64,000 nt of DNA from Rikenella microfusus DSM 15922 (GTDB taxonomy: Bacteria; Bacteroidota; Bacteroidia; Bacteroidales; Rikenellaceae). The stretch lies in the NCBI RefSeq assembly GCF_000427365.1, contig NZ_KE386488.1, forward strand, positions 1,399,882 to 1,463,881, given 5' to 3'. The position numbers and the translations under genes were made by a program. The notes beneath the pieces were generated by a model. The model was not told where the DNA came from. It saw only the letters and a list, made by a program, of their open reading frames with translations, and searched no databases. Of this stretch, positions 7,348 through 16,320 are shown piece by piece. How positions within the stretch are numbered: position 1 is the first letter of the stretch; each line of letters opens with the position of its first letter.

Positions 7348-9258
7348 ATGATACGAAAACCGAAATTTCTGATGTCGATGCTGGCCGGGCTGCTGTTGTG
7401 CGGTTCGCCGGCCGCCGCCTACGAATCGCAGGGCAAGTTCAACCTGATTCCGCAGCCCCTGTCGGTGCGGGAAAGCGAAGGCAGTTACACATTCAGGCAG
7501 TTTACCGTAGCTTACGAGCCGGGGAACGAAGAACTGGCCGAGATCGCCGACCTGTTCGGGCAAAAGGTGATTCCGCCCACGGGACTGCCGTTCGAAACCA
7601 CTACGTCGCCGAAGAAGGCGAATGTCGTGTTCGCCCTCACCGCCGATACGACGCTGGGAGACGAAGGGTACCGCCTGTCGGTGACGCCGCAGGGGGCCAC
7701 GATCTCGGCCCGGAAACCGGCCGGGGTCTTCTATGGGATGCAGACCCTCCTGCAACTGTTTCCGGAGCAGATCAAAAGTCAGGAACGGGTCGATGGGACG
7801 GCATGGACGGTTCCGGCGATCGAAATCAGCGACCGTCCCCGGTTCGCGTGGCGCGGCATGATGCTCGACGTGAGCCGCCACTGGTTTACCAAAGAGGAGG
7901 TCAAACGGTTCATCGACGAGATGGCCGAGTATAAGATGAACCGTTTCCACTGGCACCTGACCGACGACCAGGGGTGGCGCATCCAGATCGACGCGCTGCC
8001 CCGGCTGACCGAGGTGGGGGCCTGGCGCGCCCCGCGCGTAGGGGACTGGTGGAGCCGCGAGCCGCAGCGGCCGGGCGAAGCGACGACTTACGGTGGTTTC
8101 TATACCAAAGCGGACATCGCCGAAGTGGTCGAATACGCGCGCAGGCGCTATGTGACGATCATGCCGGAGGTCGATGTGCCGGGCCATTCGCTGGCGGCGC
8201 TGGTGGCCTATCCGGAACTGGCCTGCCTCGACGCGCCGGAGGCGGTCAATGTGGGGAACAAGTTTTACGGGACCGACGAAAATTCGCTCTGCATCGGGGG
8301 ACCGAAAACGATGGAATATATGGAAAAGATATTCGCCGAGGTGGCCGAAATGTTCCCCGGCGAGTATATCCACGTGGGGGGCGACGAGTGTTTCAAAGGG
8401 TTCTGGCAGAAATGCCCGAAATGCACGAAGCTGATGAAGGACAAGGGGCTGAAAGACGTGAACGAGTTGCAGAGCTGGTTCATCCACGAGATGGAGGGCA
8501 TCCTGAAAGCGAAAGGCAAAAAACTGGTCGGCTGGGACGAGATACACGAAGGAGGTTTGAGTCCGGAAGCGACGGTGATGAGCTGGCGGGGTATGAAAGG
8601 GGGGATTCTGGCGGCCGAACAGGGGCACCATGTCATCATGACCCCGGACAACCATTGTTATATCGACCTGTATCAGGGCGAACCGACCGTCGAACCGAAT
8701 ACCTATTCGATGTGCCGCCTGACCGATGCCTACAACTGGGATCCGGTGCCGGCGGGTATCGACTCCTCGTGGATCGTCGGCGGGCAGGCTAACCTGTGGG
8801 CCGAGTCGGTGCCCACGTTCCGCCATGCGGAATACATGGCATGGCCGCGAGGCTGGGCTTTGGCCGAAGTGTTCTGGACGGATACGCTGCGGAAAGATTG
8901 GGCGGGCTTCGTGAAACGTACCGAACACCATTTCCGCCGGGCCGACCGGGCAGACGTGAACCACTCGCGGAGCATGTACAACGCGATCGTGACCACCGAG
9001 GCCGATTCGCTCGGCGCGTTGCGGGTGTCGCTGGCCGCGGAGGTGCCGGGGCTGGACATCTACTATTCGTTCGACAATACGATTCCCGACCTGCACGGGC
9101 TGAAATATACGGACCCGGTGGTCGTGCCGCTGAACGCGAGCCGGATCACGGTGGCGACCTACCGGGGCAAAGAACCCGTCGGGGCGTTGATCCGTCTCGA
9201 CGTGAAAGAACTGAAAGCGCGTGCCGTCAAGACCGAACGGGTCATCGGCAACCTTTGA
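7348..9258 (+). CDS. Beta-N-acetylhexosaminidase, GH20
   Basis: The 636-residue secreted or periplasmic enzyme removes terminal beta-linked GlcNAc or GalNAc from glycans. It has a signal peptide (about 1-24), a GH20b-like N-terminal domain to about residue 160, then the GH20 barrel with FAWRGMMLDVSRHWF, HWHLTDDQGWRIQ and PEVDVPGHSLAAL. The catalytic pair is D346-E347 in HVGGDECF; the aspartate orients the substrate acetamido group and the glutamate is the acid/base. A small C-terminal beta domain follows (about 550-636). It lies 28 bases after the CDF gene, and a strong terminator follows. A role in using host mucin or other glycans is likely but inferred. Confidence 0.96.
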   Translation: MIRKPKFLMSMLAGLLLCGSPAAAYESQGKFNLIPQPLSVRESEGSYTFRQFTVAYEPGNEELAEIADLFGQKVIPPTGLPFETTTSPKKANVVFALTADTTLGDEGYRLSVTPQGATISARKPAGVFYGMQTLLQLFPEQIKSQERVDGTAWTVPAIEISDRPRFAWRGMMLDVSRHWFTKEEVKRFIDEMAEYKMNRFHWHLTDDQGWRIQIDALPRLTEVGAWRAPRVGDWWSREPQRPGEATTYGGFYTKADIAEVVEYARRRYVTIMPEVDVPGHSLAALVAYPELACLDAPEAVNVGNKFYGTDENSLCIGGPKTMEYMEKIFAEVAEMFPGEYIHVGGDECFKGFWQKCPKCTKLMKDKGLKDVNELQSWFIHEMEGILKAKGKKLVGWDEIHEGGLSPEATVMSWRGMKGGILAAEQGHHVIMTPDNHCYIDLYQGEPTVEPNTYSMCRLTDAYNWDPVPAGIDSSWIVGGQANLWAESVPTFRHAEYMAWPRGWALAEVFWTDTLRKDWAGFVKRTEHHFRRADRADVNHSRSMYNAIVTTEADSLGALRVSLAAEVPGLDIYYSFDNTIPDLHGLKYTDPVVVPLNASRITVATYRGKEPVGALIRLDVKELKARAVKTERVIGNL

Positions 9259-9286
9259 GGCCGTTTCCTGCGGACAGCATTACGGC

Positions 9287-9320
9287 GAATCCCGGACAGG
9301 CGCGATCCTGTCCGGGATTC
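9287..9320 (+). terminator. Terminator after GH20
   Basis: A perfect 14-bp stem (GAATCCCGGACAGG and its complement) with a 6-base loop, followed by GTCTTTCC. The rest of the 338-base gap to the next gene holds only that gene's promoter and nothing else I recognise. Confidence 0.75.
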
Positions 9321-9572
9321 GTCTTTCCGGAGCCTTCATTGCAACCCGGTTGCATGACAGGATGCGCTAATTTTGAGTCCGGCAAAGGCCGGGTGCCTGG
9401 TCCTGTTTTGCACAATCGGAGATAACGGTTCCGGTGTCGCGGTATCGCCAGAGTAAGACGTTGCAGGTTTTGACAAAAGTCCGGTGCCGGAACTTTTTCC
9501 GTTTAAAGGGGAAGGGATAAAATGTGCTGAAAATCAGGCATCCATATAATGTAGGGTGAAGTCGTATATATT

Positions 9573-9580
9573 TACCTTCG
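9573..9580 (+). promoter_or_regulatory. -7 box of the P1B-ATPase gene
   Basis: TACCTTCG matches TAnnTTTG at seven of eight positions, 16 bases before the ATG. No metal-regulator operator is clear. Confidence 0.45.
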
Positions 9581-9596
9581 ATAAAATACGGAAATC

Positions 9597-11528
9597 ATGT
9601 CGCATGGTCATTGTAACGGTAGCTGCTGCGGAACGGAACAGGATATGCAGAAAAAGGAGATGCTGAAGATCGCCGTCTCATTCGTCCTGCTGGCCGCAGG
9701 AATCTTTTTGTCGGCCGCCGACGTCCCGTTTTTCCGGGACGGACGGATCCGGCTCGTATGGTATCTCGCGGCTTACGTTCCGGTCGGCGTTCCGGTATTG
9801 AGAGAGGCTTGGGAAACGATGCGGAGCGGGGAGATTTTCAGTGAATTTACCTTGATGAGCGTCGCGGCGGCCGGGGCGTTCCTGATCGGAGAGTATCCGG
9901 AAGGGGTCGCGGTCATGGTCTTCTATGCTGTCGGCGAACTGTTCCAGGACAGGGCCGTGAGCCGTGCGAAGCGGAGCATCGGCGCCCTGCTCGACGTGAG
10001 GCCCGAAACGGCGGCCGTCGTCCGGGAGAAAGGGATCGAAACTGTCTCGCCTGCGGAGGTACGCATAGGGGAGACGATCGAGGTGCGGGTCGGGGAGCGG
10101 GTACCGTTGGACGGTATCTCGGAGAGCGATGCCGCATCGTTCGATACCTCCGCTCTGACAGGCGAGAGCGTACCGCGCCGTATCGGGCGCGGGGAAGAGG
10201 TGCTCGCGGGTATGATCGCCACGGAAAACGTTTGTCGGATCCGGGTCGCGCGGCCGGCAGGGGAAAGCGCCCTGTCGCGTATTCTCGATCTGGTTCGGAA
10301 CGCAGCCGACCGCAAGGCGCCGGCCGAGTTGTTCATCCGGAAATTCGCCCGTATCTATACGCCGGCGGTCATGGCGGCGGCCGCGCTGATCGTGGCGGTA
10401 CCGTGGGTGTGGTCGCTGGCCGCTTCCGGATTCGATTACGATTTCGGCGACTGGCTCTACCGGGGACTGGTTTTTCTGGTGGTCTCCTGCCCCTGCGCAT
10501 TGGTCGTCAGTGTCCCGTTGGGTTATTTCGGCGGCATCGGCGCCGCTTCGCGCCGGGGAATCCTGTTCAAGGGGAGCAATTATCTGGATGCGATCACGAA
10601 AGTGAACACCGTAGTGATGGACAAGACGGGGACGCTTACGAAAGGCGTGTTCGAAGTGCAACAGGTCGTACCGGCCGAAGGGCTTTCCGAAAAACAGTTA
10701 TTGGAAACGGTCGCTGCGGCGGAGATGCGGAGTAATCATCCGATCGCGCGGGCGATCGTGCGGGCGCTGCCGGAAATGACGCCCGTATTCCTTTCCTCGT
10801 CCGATGCGAAAGAGATTCCGGGCCTCGGCATTGAGACGACGGTGAACGGGAAGGAGGTATTGGCCGGAAATGCGAAGCTGCTCGGACATTACGGGGTGGA
10901 TTTCCCGCCGGAAACGGACGGCATACCGGGAACGATCGTCCTGTGCGCTGTGGAGAGACGGTATGCGGGCTATATCGTGGTCGCCGACATGCCGAAAGAG
11001 GATGCGCGGGATGCGGTCGCAGGGTTGCGGAAAGAAGGGATACGCCGGATCGTCATGCTGTCGGGCGACCGTCAGGCTATCGTATCGCGGCTGGCCGCCG
11101 ATCTGGGAATCGGGCAGGCTTACGGCGATTTGCTGCCGGAAGGCAAGGTGGAGCGGATCGAACGGTTGAAAGCGGATCCGGCGAATGTCGTGGCGTTCGT
11201 GGGGGACGGGATCAACGACGCCCCGGCCCTGGCGCTGAGCGATGTGGGCATCGCGATGGGCGGCTTGGGGAGCGACGTGGCGGTGGAGACGGCGGACGTG
11301 ATCGTCCAGACCGACCAGCCGGGACGTATTCCGATGGCTATCCGTATCGGCCGGGCTACGCGCCGCATCGTGAGGCAGAATATCGTGCTGGCTTTTGCGG
11401 TGAAATTGGCGGTGCTGGCGCTCGGCGCCGGCGGGCTGGCCACGTTGTGGGAGGCTGTTTTCTCCGATGTGGGCGTCTCGCTGCTGGCGGTGTTGAATGC
11501 TGTCCGGATCATGCGTAAACGGTTCTGA
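9597..11528 (+). CDS. Heavy-metal P1B-type ATPase (Zn/Cd/Co/Pb class)
   Basis: The 643-residue inner membrane pump is ATP-driven. The ion-binding CPC motif lies in SCPCALVV near residue 298. The phosphorylated aspartate is D342 in DKTGTLTKG. The hinge GDGINDAPAL and the SNHPIARAI nucleotide-binding motif are intact. The helix layout (two N-terminal pairs, CPC helix, two at the end) fits the class. CPC together with the final-helix segment NIVLAFAVKLAVLALG points to the Zn/Cd/Pb-exporting subgroup rather than copper. There is no folded N-terminal metal domain, only a short MSHGHCNGSCCG peptide rich in His and Cys. Confidence 0.93.
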   Translation: MSHGHCNGSCCGTEQDMQKKEMLKIAVSFVLLAAGIFLSAADVPFFRDGRIRLVWYLAAYVPVGVPVLREAWETMRSGEIFSEFTLMSVAAAGAFLIGEYPEGVAVMVFYAVGELFQDRAVSRAKRSIGALLDVRPETAAVVREKGIETVSPAEVRIGETIEVRVGERVPLDGISESDAASFDTSALTGESVPRRIGRGEEVLAGMIATENVCRIRVARPAGESALSRILDLVRNAADRKAPAELFIRKFARIYTPAVMAAAALIVAVPWVWSLAASGFDYDFGDWLYRGLVFLVVSCPCALVVSVPLGYFGGIGAASRRGILFKGSNYLDAITKVNTVVMDKTGTLTKGVFEVQQVVPAEGLSEKQLLETVAAAEMRSNHPIARAIVRALPEMTPVFLSSSDAKEIPGLGIETTVNGKEVLAGNAKLLGHYGVDFPPETDGIPGTIVLCAVERRYAGYIVVADMPKEDARDAVAGLRKEGIRRIVMLSGDRQAIVSRLAADLGIGQAYGDLLPEGKVERIERLKADPANVVAFVGDGINDAPALALSDVGIAMGGLGSDVAVETADVIVQTDQPGRIPMAIRIGRATRRIVRQNIVLAFAVKLAVLALGAGGLATLWEAVFSDVGVSLLAVLNAVRIMRKRF

Positions 11529-11715
11529 GCAAAGATCCTGCGTCTTCATTCCGTGTCGGATGCGTTTTCGGTCTCTGCCGGGCAGGAGCCGGCGCGGACA
11601 GAAAAAGCATCGGCGGAAACTATTGTGATATATCCGGGTATATGACCGGATACGATTTACCGTATTTCGCCGCTTGGCAATAGGTTAAAAAAGGACGTCC
11701 CCGGGCGACGGCACG

Positions 11716-11748
11716 AAAAAGGGGGGAGACCTGTCAAGGTCTCCCCCC
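11716..11748 (-). terminator. Terminator after upp
   Basis: A perfect 12-bp stem (GGGGGGAGACCT and its complement) with a 4-base loop, followed on the minus strand by TTTTT. It lies 22 bases beyond the upp stop codon. On the plus strand the same hairpin could also stop transcripts from the ATPase gene. Confidence 0.85.
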
Positions 11749-11770
11749 TCCCGTTATTGTCCCGGAAGTC

Positions 11771-12424
11771 TTACAGTTTTTTGCCGTAAGCCAGATCGCC
11801 CGGGTCGCCGATACCGGGTACGATGTACGACTTGACCGTCATCTCCTCGTCCACCGCCGCCGTCCAGAGCGTCACGTGGTCCATCGGGAGCCGTTTCTGT
11901 ACATATTCCACGCCGTCGGCCGACGAAATCACTGCGGCCAGGTGCGTGTGGGAGGGGACGCCGCCTTTTTCCAACAAGGCGTAATAGGCCAGTTCGATAG
12001 AGGCGCCCGTCGCCAGCATCGGATCGACGATGATAAGCACTTTTCCCTCCAGGTCGGGCGTCGTCACCTGTTCCAGTACGATCTTCATCGTCCCGTCTTT
12101 ACTGTATTTGCGGAAAGAGGATACGAACGCGTTGGAGGCATTGTCGAACACGTTCAGGAATCCGTTATGCATCGGGATACCTGCCCGCAGGATGGAGGCG
12201 ATCACCACTTCGTCGGCGGGCAGCATCATTTCGGCCTCGCCGAGCGGCGTGACCACGTTTTGCGGTTTGTAATCCAGCGTTTTGCTGATTTCGTAGGCGA
12301 TCACTTCGCCGCTCCGTTCCAGGTTGCGCCGGAAACGCATCGGGTCGCGCTGGGTCACTTCGTCGCGCATCTGCGCCACGTAACGCGAAAGTATGGAGTT
12401 CTGCCGGTCCAGTATTTTAATCAT
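11771..12424 (-). CDS. upp: Uracil phosphoribosyltransferase
   Basis: This 217-residue cytosolic salvage enzyme converts uracil and PRPP to UMP and pyrophosphate. The PRPP-binding loop is VDPMLATGAS. The C-terminal uracil-binding segment is YIVPGIGDPGDLAYGKK, ending at the terminus. The start is the ATG at 12424 (MIKILDRQNS); a longer open frame upstream would cross its promoter. The promoter is one of the best in the window (TTG-N19-TATATTTG, 12531-12502), giving a leader of about 70 bases. It is monocistronic and followed by a strong terminator. Confidence 0.95.
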   Translation of the reverse strand: MIKILDRQNSILSRYVAQMRDEVTQRDPMRFRRNLERSGEVIAYEISKTLDYKPQNVVTPLGEAEMMLPADEVVIASILRAGIPMHNGFLNVFDNASNAFVSSFRKYSKDGTMKIVLEQVTTPDLEGKVLIIVDPMLATGASIELAYYALLEKGGVPSHTHLAAVISSADGVEYVQKRLPMDHVTLWTAAVDEEMTVKSYIVPGIGDPGDLAYGKKL

Positions 12425-12501
12425 GATATTCGGAAAGATAGGAATCCGGGGAGCAGGGCAATAACGGAACGCGGGCTTCCCGGATGCCGTGTTCCGTACT
12501 A

Positions 12502-12531
12502 CAAATATAAACTTTTTCGGCAGACGGGCAA
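12502..12531 (-). promoter_or_regulatory. Promoter of upp
   Basis: On the minus strand TTG (12531-12529) lies exactly 19 bases before TATATTTG (12509-12502), a full Bacteroidota consensus. The expected start is near 12496. Confidence 0.8.
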
Positions 12532-12678
12532 CACGGACGGCGGAAATTCGCCTTTTTCGGTACAAGTAGCCAAAACTTTCCGCAACCGGAACTTTCGGTA
12601 CTGCCGGCGTTTCCGGCTATGCGATTCGAGTAGGGGCGGGAGCGCCGGGAATCGGACGATCTGCGATTTGGAGCAGAT

Positions 12679-13422
12679 CTACCTCAGCAAGACTTCGGCT
12701 ATCGCCAGATCGACCGGCGTCGTGATCTTCAGATTCGCCGTGTTTCCTTCGGTAAGCACGACTCTTCCCGTACCTGTCAGTTCCACGACCGAAGCGTCGT
12801 CCGTAAAGCGTCCGTCGTAAGGCGCCCCGTAGGCTTTCCGGAGCAGGTCGCCTCGAAATCCCTGCGGGGTTTGTACGGCTCGGTAGGCCGAACGGTTTAC
12901 AGATTCGCTGTCTCCGTCCGTTCCGCTCAGTTTCCGCAACGAATCGACCACCGGCACGACCGGCACGGCGGCTCCGTGCCTGCGGGCGGCGAGAATGACA
13001 TCGGCCACGACACGGCTGTCCGCAAACGGCCGTACTCCGTCGTGTACCAGTACGATGTCGGCGTCGGGTGCCGCGGCCAGCCCGTTTCGGACGGAATGGA
13101 AGCGTGTCTCTCCTCCCGCCACGACTGTATGCTCTATCCGAAAGCGGTGCCGGTCGCACAGTTCTCTCCACTGGGGAATATGGGAGGCCGGCAGAACGAG
13201 TACGATTTTATGAACATAGTTTTCAACATTCGGCGACGCTTCCGCTTGTTCGTCCACATTCGATGAACAATCTGTTAAAAAACGGTCCACACTTGCCGAC
13301 ATGCTCCGTATCGTCCGCATCACAATCGGCTCGCCGCCAATAGCCAGGAATTGCTTGGGCAGCTCGGTTCCCATACGTGTCCCGTTGCCGGCTGCTACTA
13401 TTATTGTTAATATCGTGTGCAT
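12679..13422 (-). CDS. ispD: 2-C-methyl-D-erythritol 4-phosphate cytidylyltransferase
   Basis: The third enzyme of the non-mevalonate isoprenoid pathway joins MEP and CTP to give CDP-ME. The nucleotide loop IIVAAGNGTRMG (about 7-18) and LPKQFLAIGG are intact, as are VHDGVRPF and the C-terminal NLKITTPVDLAIAE. It has 247 residues, somewhat longer than usual because of an insertion of about 25 residues (roughly 45-70, including DCSSNVDEQAEASPNVE) between the first helix and the second strand. The gene lies downstream of rsmA with repeat element A between them; that element ends about ten bases before the ATG, so it supplies the ispD leader. Confidence 0.94.
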   Translation of the reverse strand: MHTILTIIVAAGNGTRMGTELPKQFLAIGGEPIVMRTIRSMSASVDRFLTDCSSNVDEQAEASPNVENYVHKIVLVLPASHIPQWRELCDRHRFRIEHTVVAGGETRFHSVRNGLAAAPDADIVLVHDGVRPFADSRVVADVILAARRHGAAVPVVPVVDSLRKLSGTDGDSESVNRSAYRAVQTPQGFRGDLLRKAYGAPYDGRFTDDASVVELTGTGRVVLTEGNTANLKITTPVDLAIAEVLLR

Positions 13423-13432
13423 AACTCTTTTT

Positions 13433-13690
13433 CCCGTTCGATTATTCGATACATCGATGTTTGAGGCAGCCGTTCTTGCTTTGAAAGAAAGAACCGACGC
13501 AGCCGCCGAGCGCTATCGGGCTCGTTCGTAGGACCGAGGCGCAAGGAAGAACCGCGCTGCGTACCGAAGCCAGAGGCCGTTTACGGACTATGGCGAGGTA
13601 GCGTGAGGAAGCCGCCGGGCAAAACGAACGTAGCGAAGTTAAAAAGAACAGTACCTCAAATTCAACCGTCCGAATAATCGAACGGTTGAA
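13433..13690. repeat. Inverted-repeat hairpin element A, between rsmA and ispD
   Basis: The left end CCCGTTCGATTATTCG and TGTTTGAGGCAGCCGTTCTT are mirrored at the right by AAGAACAGTACCTCAAATTC and CGAATAATCGAACGG, giving imperfect terminal inverted repeats of about 50 bases. The interior (about 13490-13640) is type II: it contains GAGGCCGTTTACGGACTATG-like and GGCAAAACGAACGTAGCGAA sequence, shared with element D and with the long repeats L2 and L3. No coding frame is credible. Confidence 0.75.
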
Positions 13691-13697
13691 ATGGGAT

Positions 13698-14495
13698 TCA
13701 GATGACGGTTTGCGTCCAGCGGGTCAGCTCGACGAACTGCGCTACCGACAATGTTTCCGGCCGCAGGCCGAAGAACGGATGCGCTTCCGTCTGTCCGGAG
13801 GCTATCGCCTCCCGGATCGCAGGGAATGCCGAACACAGCGAATTGCGCACCGTTTTCCGGCGCTGATTGAACGTGGCCTTGACGACCTTTCTGAATAGCG
13901 TTTCGTCGCAGTCCAGCCGTTCCGTCCTGTTGCGTACCAGCCGGATCACCGCACTCTGCACCTTCGGCGGCGGGTTGAACACCCCCGGCGGCACCGTGAA
14001 AAGATATTCGATGTCGTAATAAGCCTGGAGCAGAACGCTCAGGATACCGTACTCCTTTCCTCCCGGAGCCGCCGCCAGCCGTACCGCCACCTCCTTCTGT
14101 ACCATACCCGCCGCGATCGGAACGATCTCTTTGTTTTCCAATATTTTGAAAAATATCTGCGATGAGATGTTATACGGGAAATTCCCGATCACGTTTACCC
14201 CGCCTTCACTGTATATGGCGGCCAGGTCGAGTTTCAGGAAATCCCCTTCGAGAATATGCAGTTCCGGATAATGTATCCGCAGATAATCCACGCTCTCTCC
14301 GTCGATTTCCGCCACCGTCAGCCGATCTCCGTAAACCGGTAACAGAAATCGCGTCAGCACGCCCATTCCGGGCCCGACTTCCAATACCTGCCGCCCGCCT
14401 TTCCCCGGTTCCAACGTTTCGGCGATGCGCCGGGCTACGTTCAGGTCGGTCAGGAAATGCTGCCCCAAATGTTTTTTCGCTCTTACCTCCGCCAT
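13698..14495 (-). CDS. rsmA: 16S rRNA dimethyladenosine transferase
   Basis: This 265-residue methyltransferase dimethylates two adjacent adenosines near the 3' end of 16S rRNA, using S-adenosylmethionine, during small-subunit assembly. The N-terminal KKHLGQHFL motif fixes the start at 14495 (MAEVRAKK), inside a longer open frame. The SAM site is VLEVGPGMGVLT, and the catalytic motif is NFPYNISSQ. A TATCTTTA box (seven of eight) lies at 14523-14516. The 240 bases to the upstream lipoprotein gene hold no gene but include CATATCTCGTTCCCCGATAC, also seen near 2570. Confidence 0.95.
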   Translation of the reverse strand: MAEVRAKKHLGQHFLTDLNVARRIAETLEPGKGGRQVLEVGPGMGVLTRFLLPVYGDRLTVAEIDGESVDYLRIHYPELHILEGDFLKLDLAAIYSEGGVNVIGNFPYNISSQIFFKILENKEIVPIAAGMVQKEVAVRLAAAPGGKEYGILSVLLQAYYDIEYLFTVPPGVFNPPPKVQSAVIRLVRNRTERLDCDETLFRKVVKATFNQRRKTVRNSLCSAFPAIREAIASGQTEAHPFFGLRPETLSVAQFVELTRWTQTVI

Positions 14496-14737
14496 ACTTC
14501 GATCGAGGGCCTGTTTAAAGATATAACGCTCATTCTTTGCTGTCTTTTCGTTTCGCTGTCGAGCCGAATGGATGGCCCGACTCCTGTCTGATCCGGACTT
14601 TTCGGGTCTTTCGTCCGGCTTGCGCCGTTTCGTTCTGCGAGACATGGAGCCGGGCGGGGCATATCTCGTTCCCCGATACGTTCGGCCTGCCCATGCAGGT
14701 TCCGGTAAGGTAATTTTTACGACGGGCCGGACGGGTT

Positions 14738-15331
14738 CTAAGATGCTGAGGCCGGGGCGGAAGTCTGGCCGAGCGAGATGCTTTCCATGATCCGGTCGGC
14801 CACTTTGTCCGATACGTCCGCTCCCCAAACGAACTGCACGATCCACATCCGTGCTTCGTCCACATAGACCCGCATCCGGAATTTGACTTTTTGCGCGTCG
14901 ATGTCCATCGTACCGCTCACCTCGCGACCGGCGATGCCGTCCGTTTCGATCGTCGTCGTTTCCATCCGGATATCGTCTGTCCCGGTTTGGTCGGCCCGTG
15001 CTTTGATGCCGGCAATACCGTTTTCCGCGGCTCCGTCCAGGCTCAGTTGTCCGGACACGGCGGGAATGTATTGCGTGCTGTTTATCATTCCCATAATCGG
15101 GAGTTCAGGCTCCTCGTGGAACAGCATCTGCATATCGACGACTAACTTACGTACCGGTTCGGGCAATTCGTTGCGGCTGTCGGGATAGGTTTCCAGTGCG
15201 AAGGGCATTTCTACGCTGAGACCGTCGAGTTCGCATGTCTGCCATTGCGGTTTGAATTTGGACGAGCACCCTGCGACGAGCAGGAGGGCACACAGGCCGC
15301 ATAAACCTTTCAGAAGTTGCTTTCGCATCAT
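14738..15331 (-). CDS. Hypothetical lipoprotein
   Basis: The 197-residue protein has a lipoprotein signal (LCALLLVAGCSS, with the lipidated Cys at about residue 22). I recognise no named family. After the signal it has a compact, largely beta pattern with repeated phrases on changing or conserved substrates (DGIAGREVSGTMDIDAQKVKF), and a late segment MWIVQFVWGADVSDKVADRI, which suggests a single folded domain facing the periplasm or cell surface. Two start codons are adjacent (15331 and 15328). Repeat L2 begins about 100 bases upstream, and no clear promoter is visible. Confidence 0.8.
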   Translation of the reverse strand: MMRKQLLKGLCGLCALLLVAGCSSKFKPQWQTCELDGLSVEMPFALETYPDSRNELPEPVRKLVVDMQMLFHEEPELPIMGMINSTQYIPAVSGQLSLDGAAENGIAGIKARADQTGTDDIRMETTTIETDGIAGREVSGTMDIDAQKVKFRMRVYVDEARMWIVQFVWGADVSDKVADRIMESISLGQTSAPASAS

Positions 15332-15429
15332 ATTATTTATTGGTTTCGTGTTTCCGTTCGGTTAGGCTAAGGCCGCTCGGCTCCGGTGCCGAGCGGCACT
15401 GGGCCTCCCAAAAGGAAGCCCAGCCCGCT

Positions 15430-16110
15430 AACGCGGAACCCTAAATTAAAACCGTACTTTTAATTTGCAGGTTAAAGCCCGGAGCCAGCGAGGGCCAAAC
15501 GAGCTTTGCGAGTGTTGCAGCCCTTCGCCGGGGGTGGCTCCGGGCTGACATCGGGAGAACTTTACATAAAATCGTACAATTAAATATCCCCGGCCTTTTC
15601 CCTTGCGTTTAGTTCACGGGTAAAGACTGCTGGCCTGGGAATGTGCGATTTTCCGATCCGACGTGAGTCGGGAACGGGGAATCGCATTCCCGGCGACTTT
15701 TTTGCTTACTTTTTTGGTCGCGCAACCGACGCAGCAGCCGAGAGCCATCGAACTTGTTCGTATGGCCGAGGCGCCAGGAGGAACCGAGCAGCGTACCGAG
15801 GCCAGAGGCCGTTTACGGACTATGGCGAGGCAGCGCGAGGAAGCCACAGGCAAACCGTAGGTAAAAAAGTAAGTGCCCCGCCGGCATGAGGCGTCCGGAG
15901 CAACCGGTGCCCCGCGGCATGAGCGGGCGAAGAAAAACAAACGCCCGTCGGCGACGGACATAAGATTAATCGTCCGCATAGCAGTCAGCCCGAACCGACG
16001 CTGCCGGAGAGCACCCTAAGGTTCGCACGAATGGCCGAGCGGCGAGAAGCCGTCGGGTAAAACGAGCGAAGCGAAATTAACGACCGCAAGTTGCAGCCCT
16101 TCGCCGAGGG
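15430..16110. repeat. Long interspersed repeat, copy L2
   Basis: The core GGGAATGTGCGATTTTCC begins near 15637. Unlike L1, an insert of about 130 bases separates GCTTACTTTTTTGGTCGC from GGTAAAAAAGTAAGTGCC. That insert carries GGCCAGAGGCCGTTTACGGA, the same interior as hairpin element A. Both flanks (GGCTCCGGGCTGACATCGGG near 15535; a related block near 16105) match the modules of the other copies. It occupies the gap between recQ (3' end) and the lipoprotein gene. The remaining 16111-16320 shows nothing I recognise. Confidence 0.72.
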
Positions 16111-16320
16111 TGGCTCCGGGCTGGTTGCTACGCGGACCAATAATCATACGGTTGCATGTCGAGTTTGTCTTCGGCGGTTTCCCCCTGTATGGCCCGGGCA
16201 TAAGCGAGCCATGCAGGGGAATATCTTGTTGCCGACCAGTATCGAATCTGCATGATTTCGGACGGCCCGTGTCCGCCCCGCCGCTGCGGACGGCATCCAT
16301 CGGGAAACGCCTCCGGAAGA

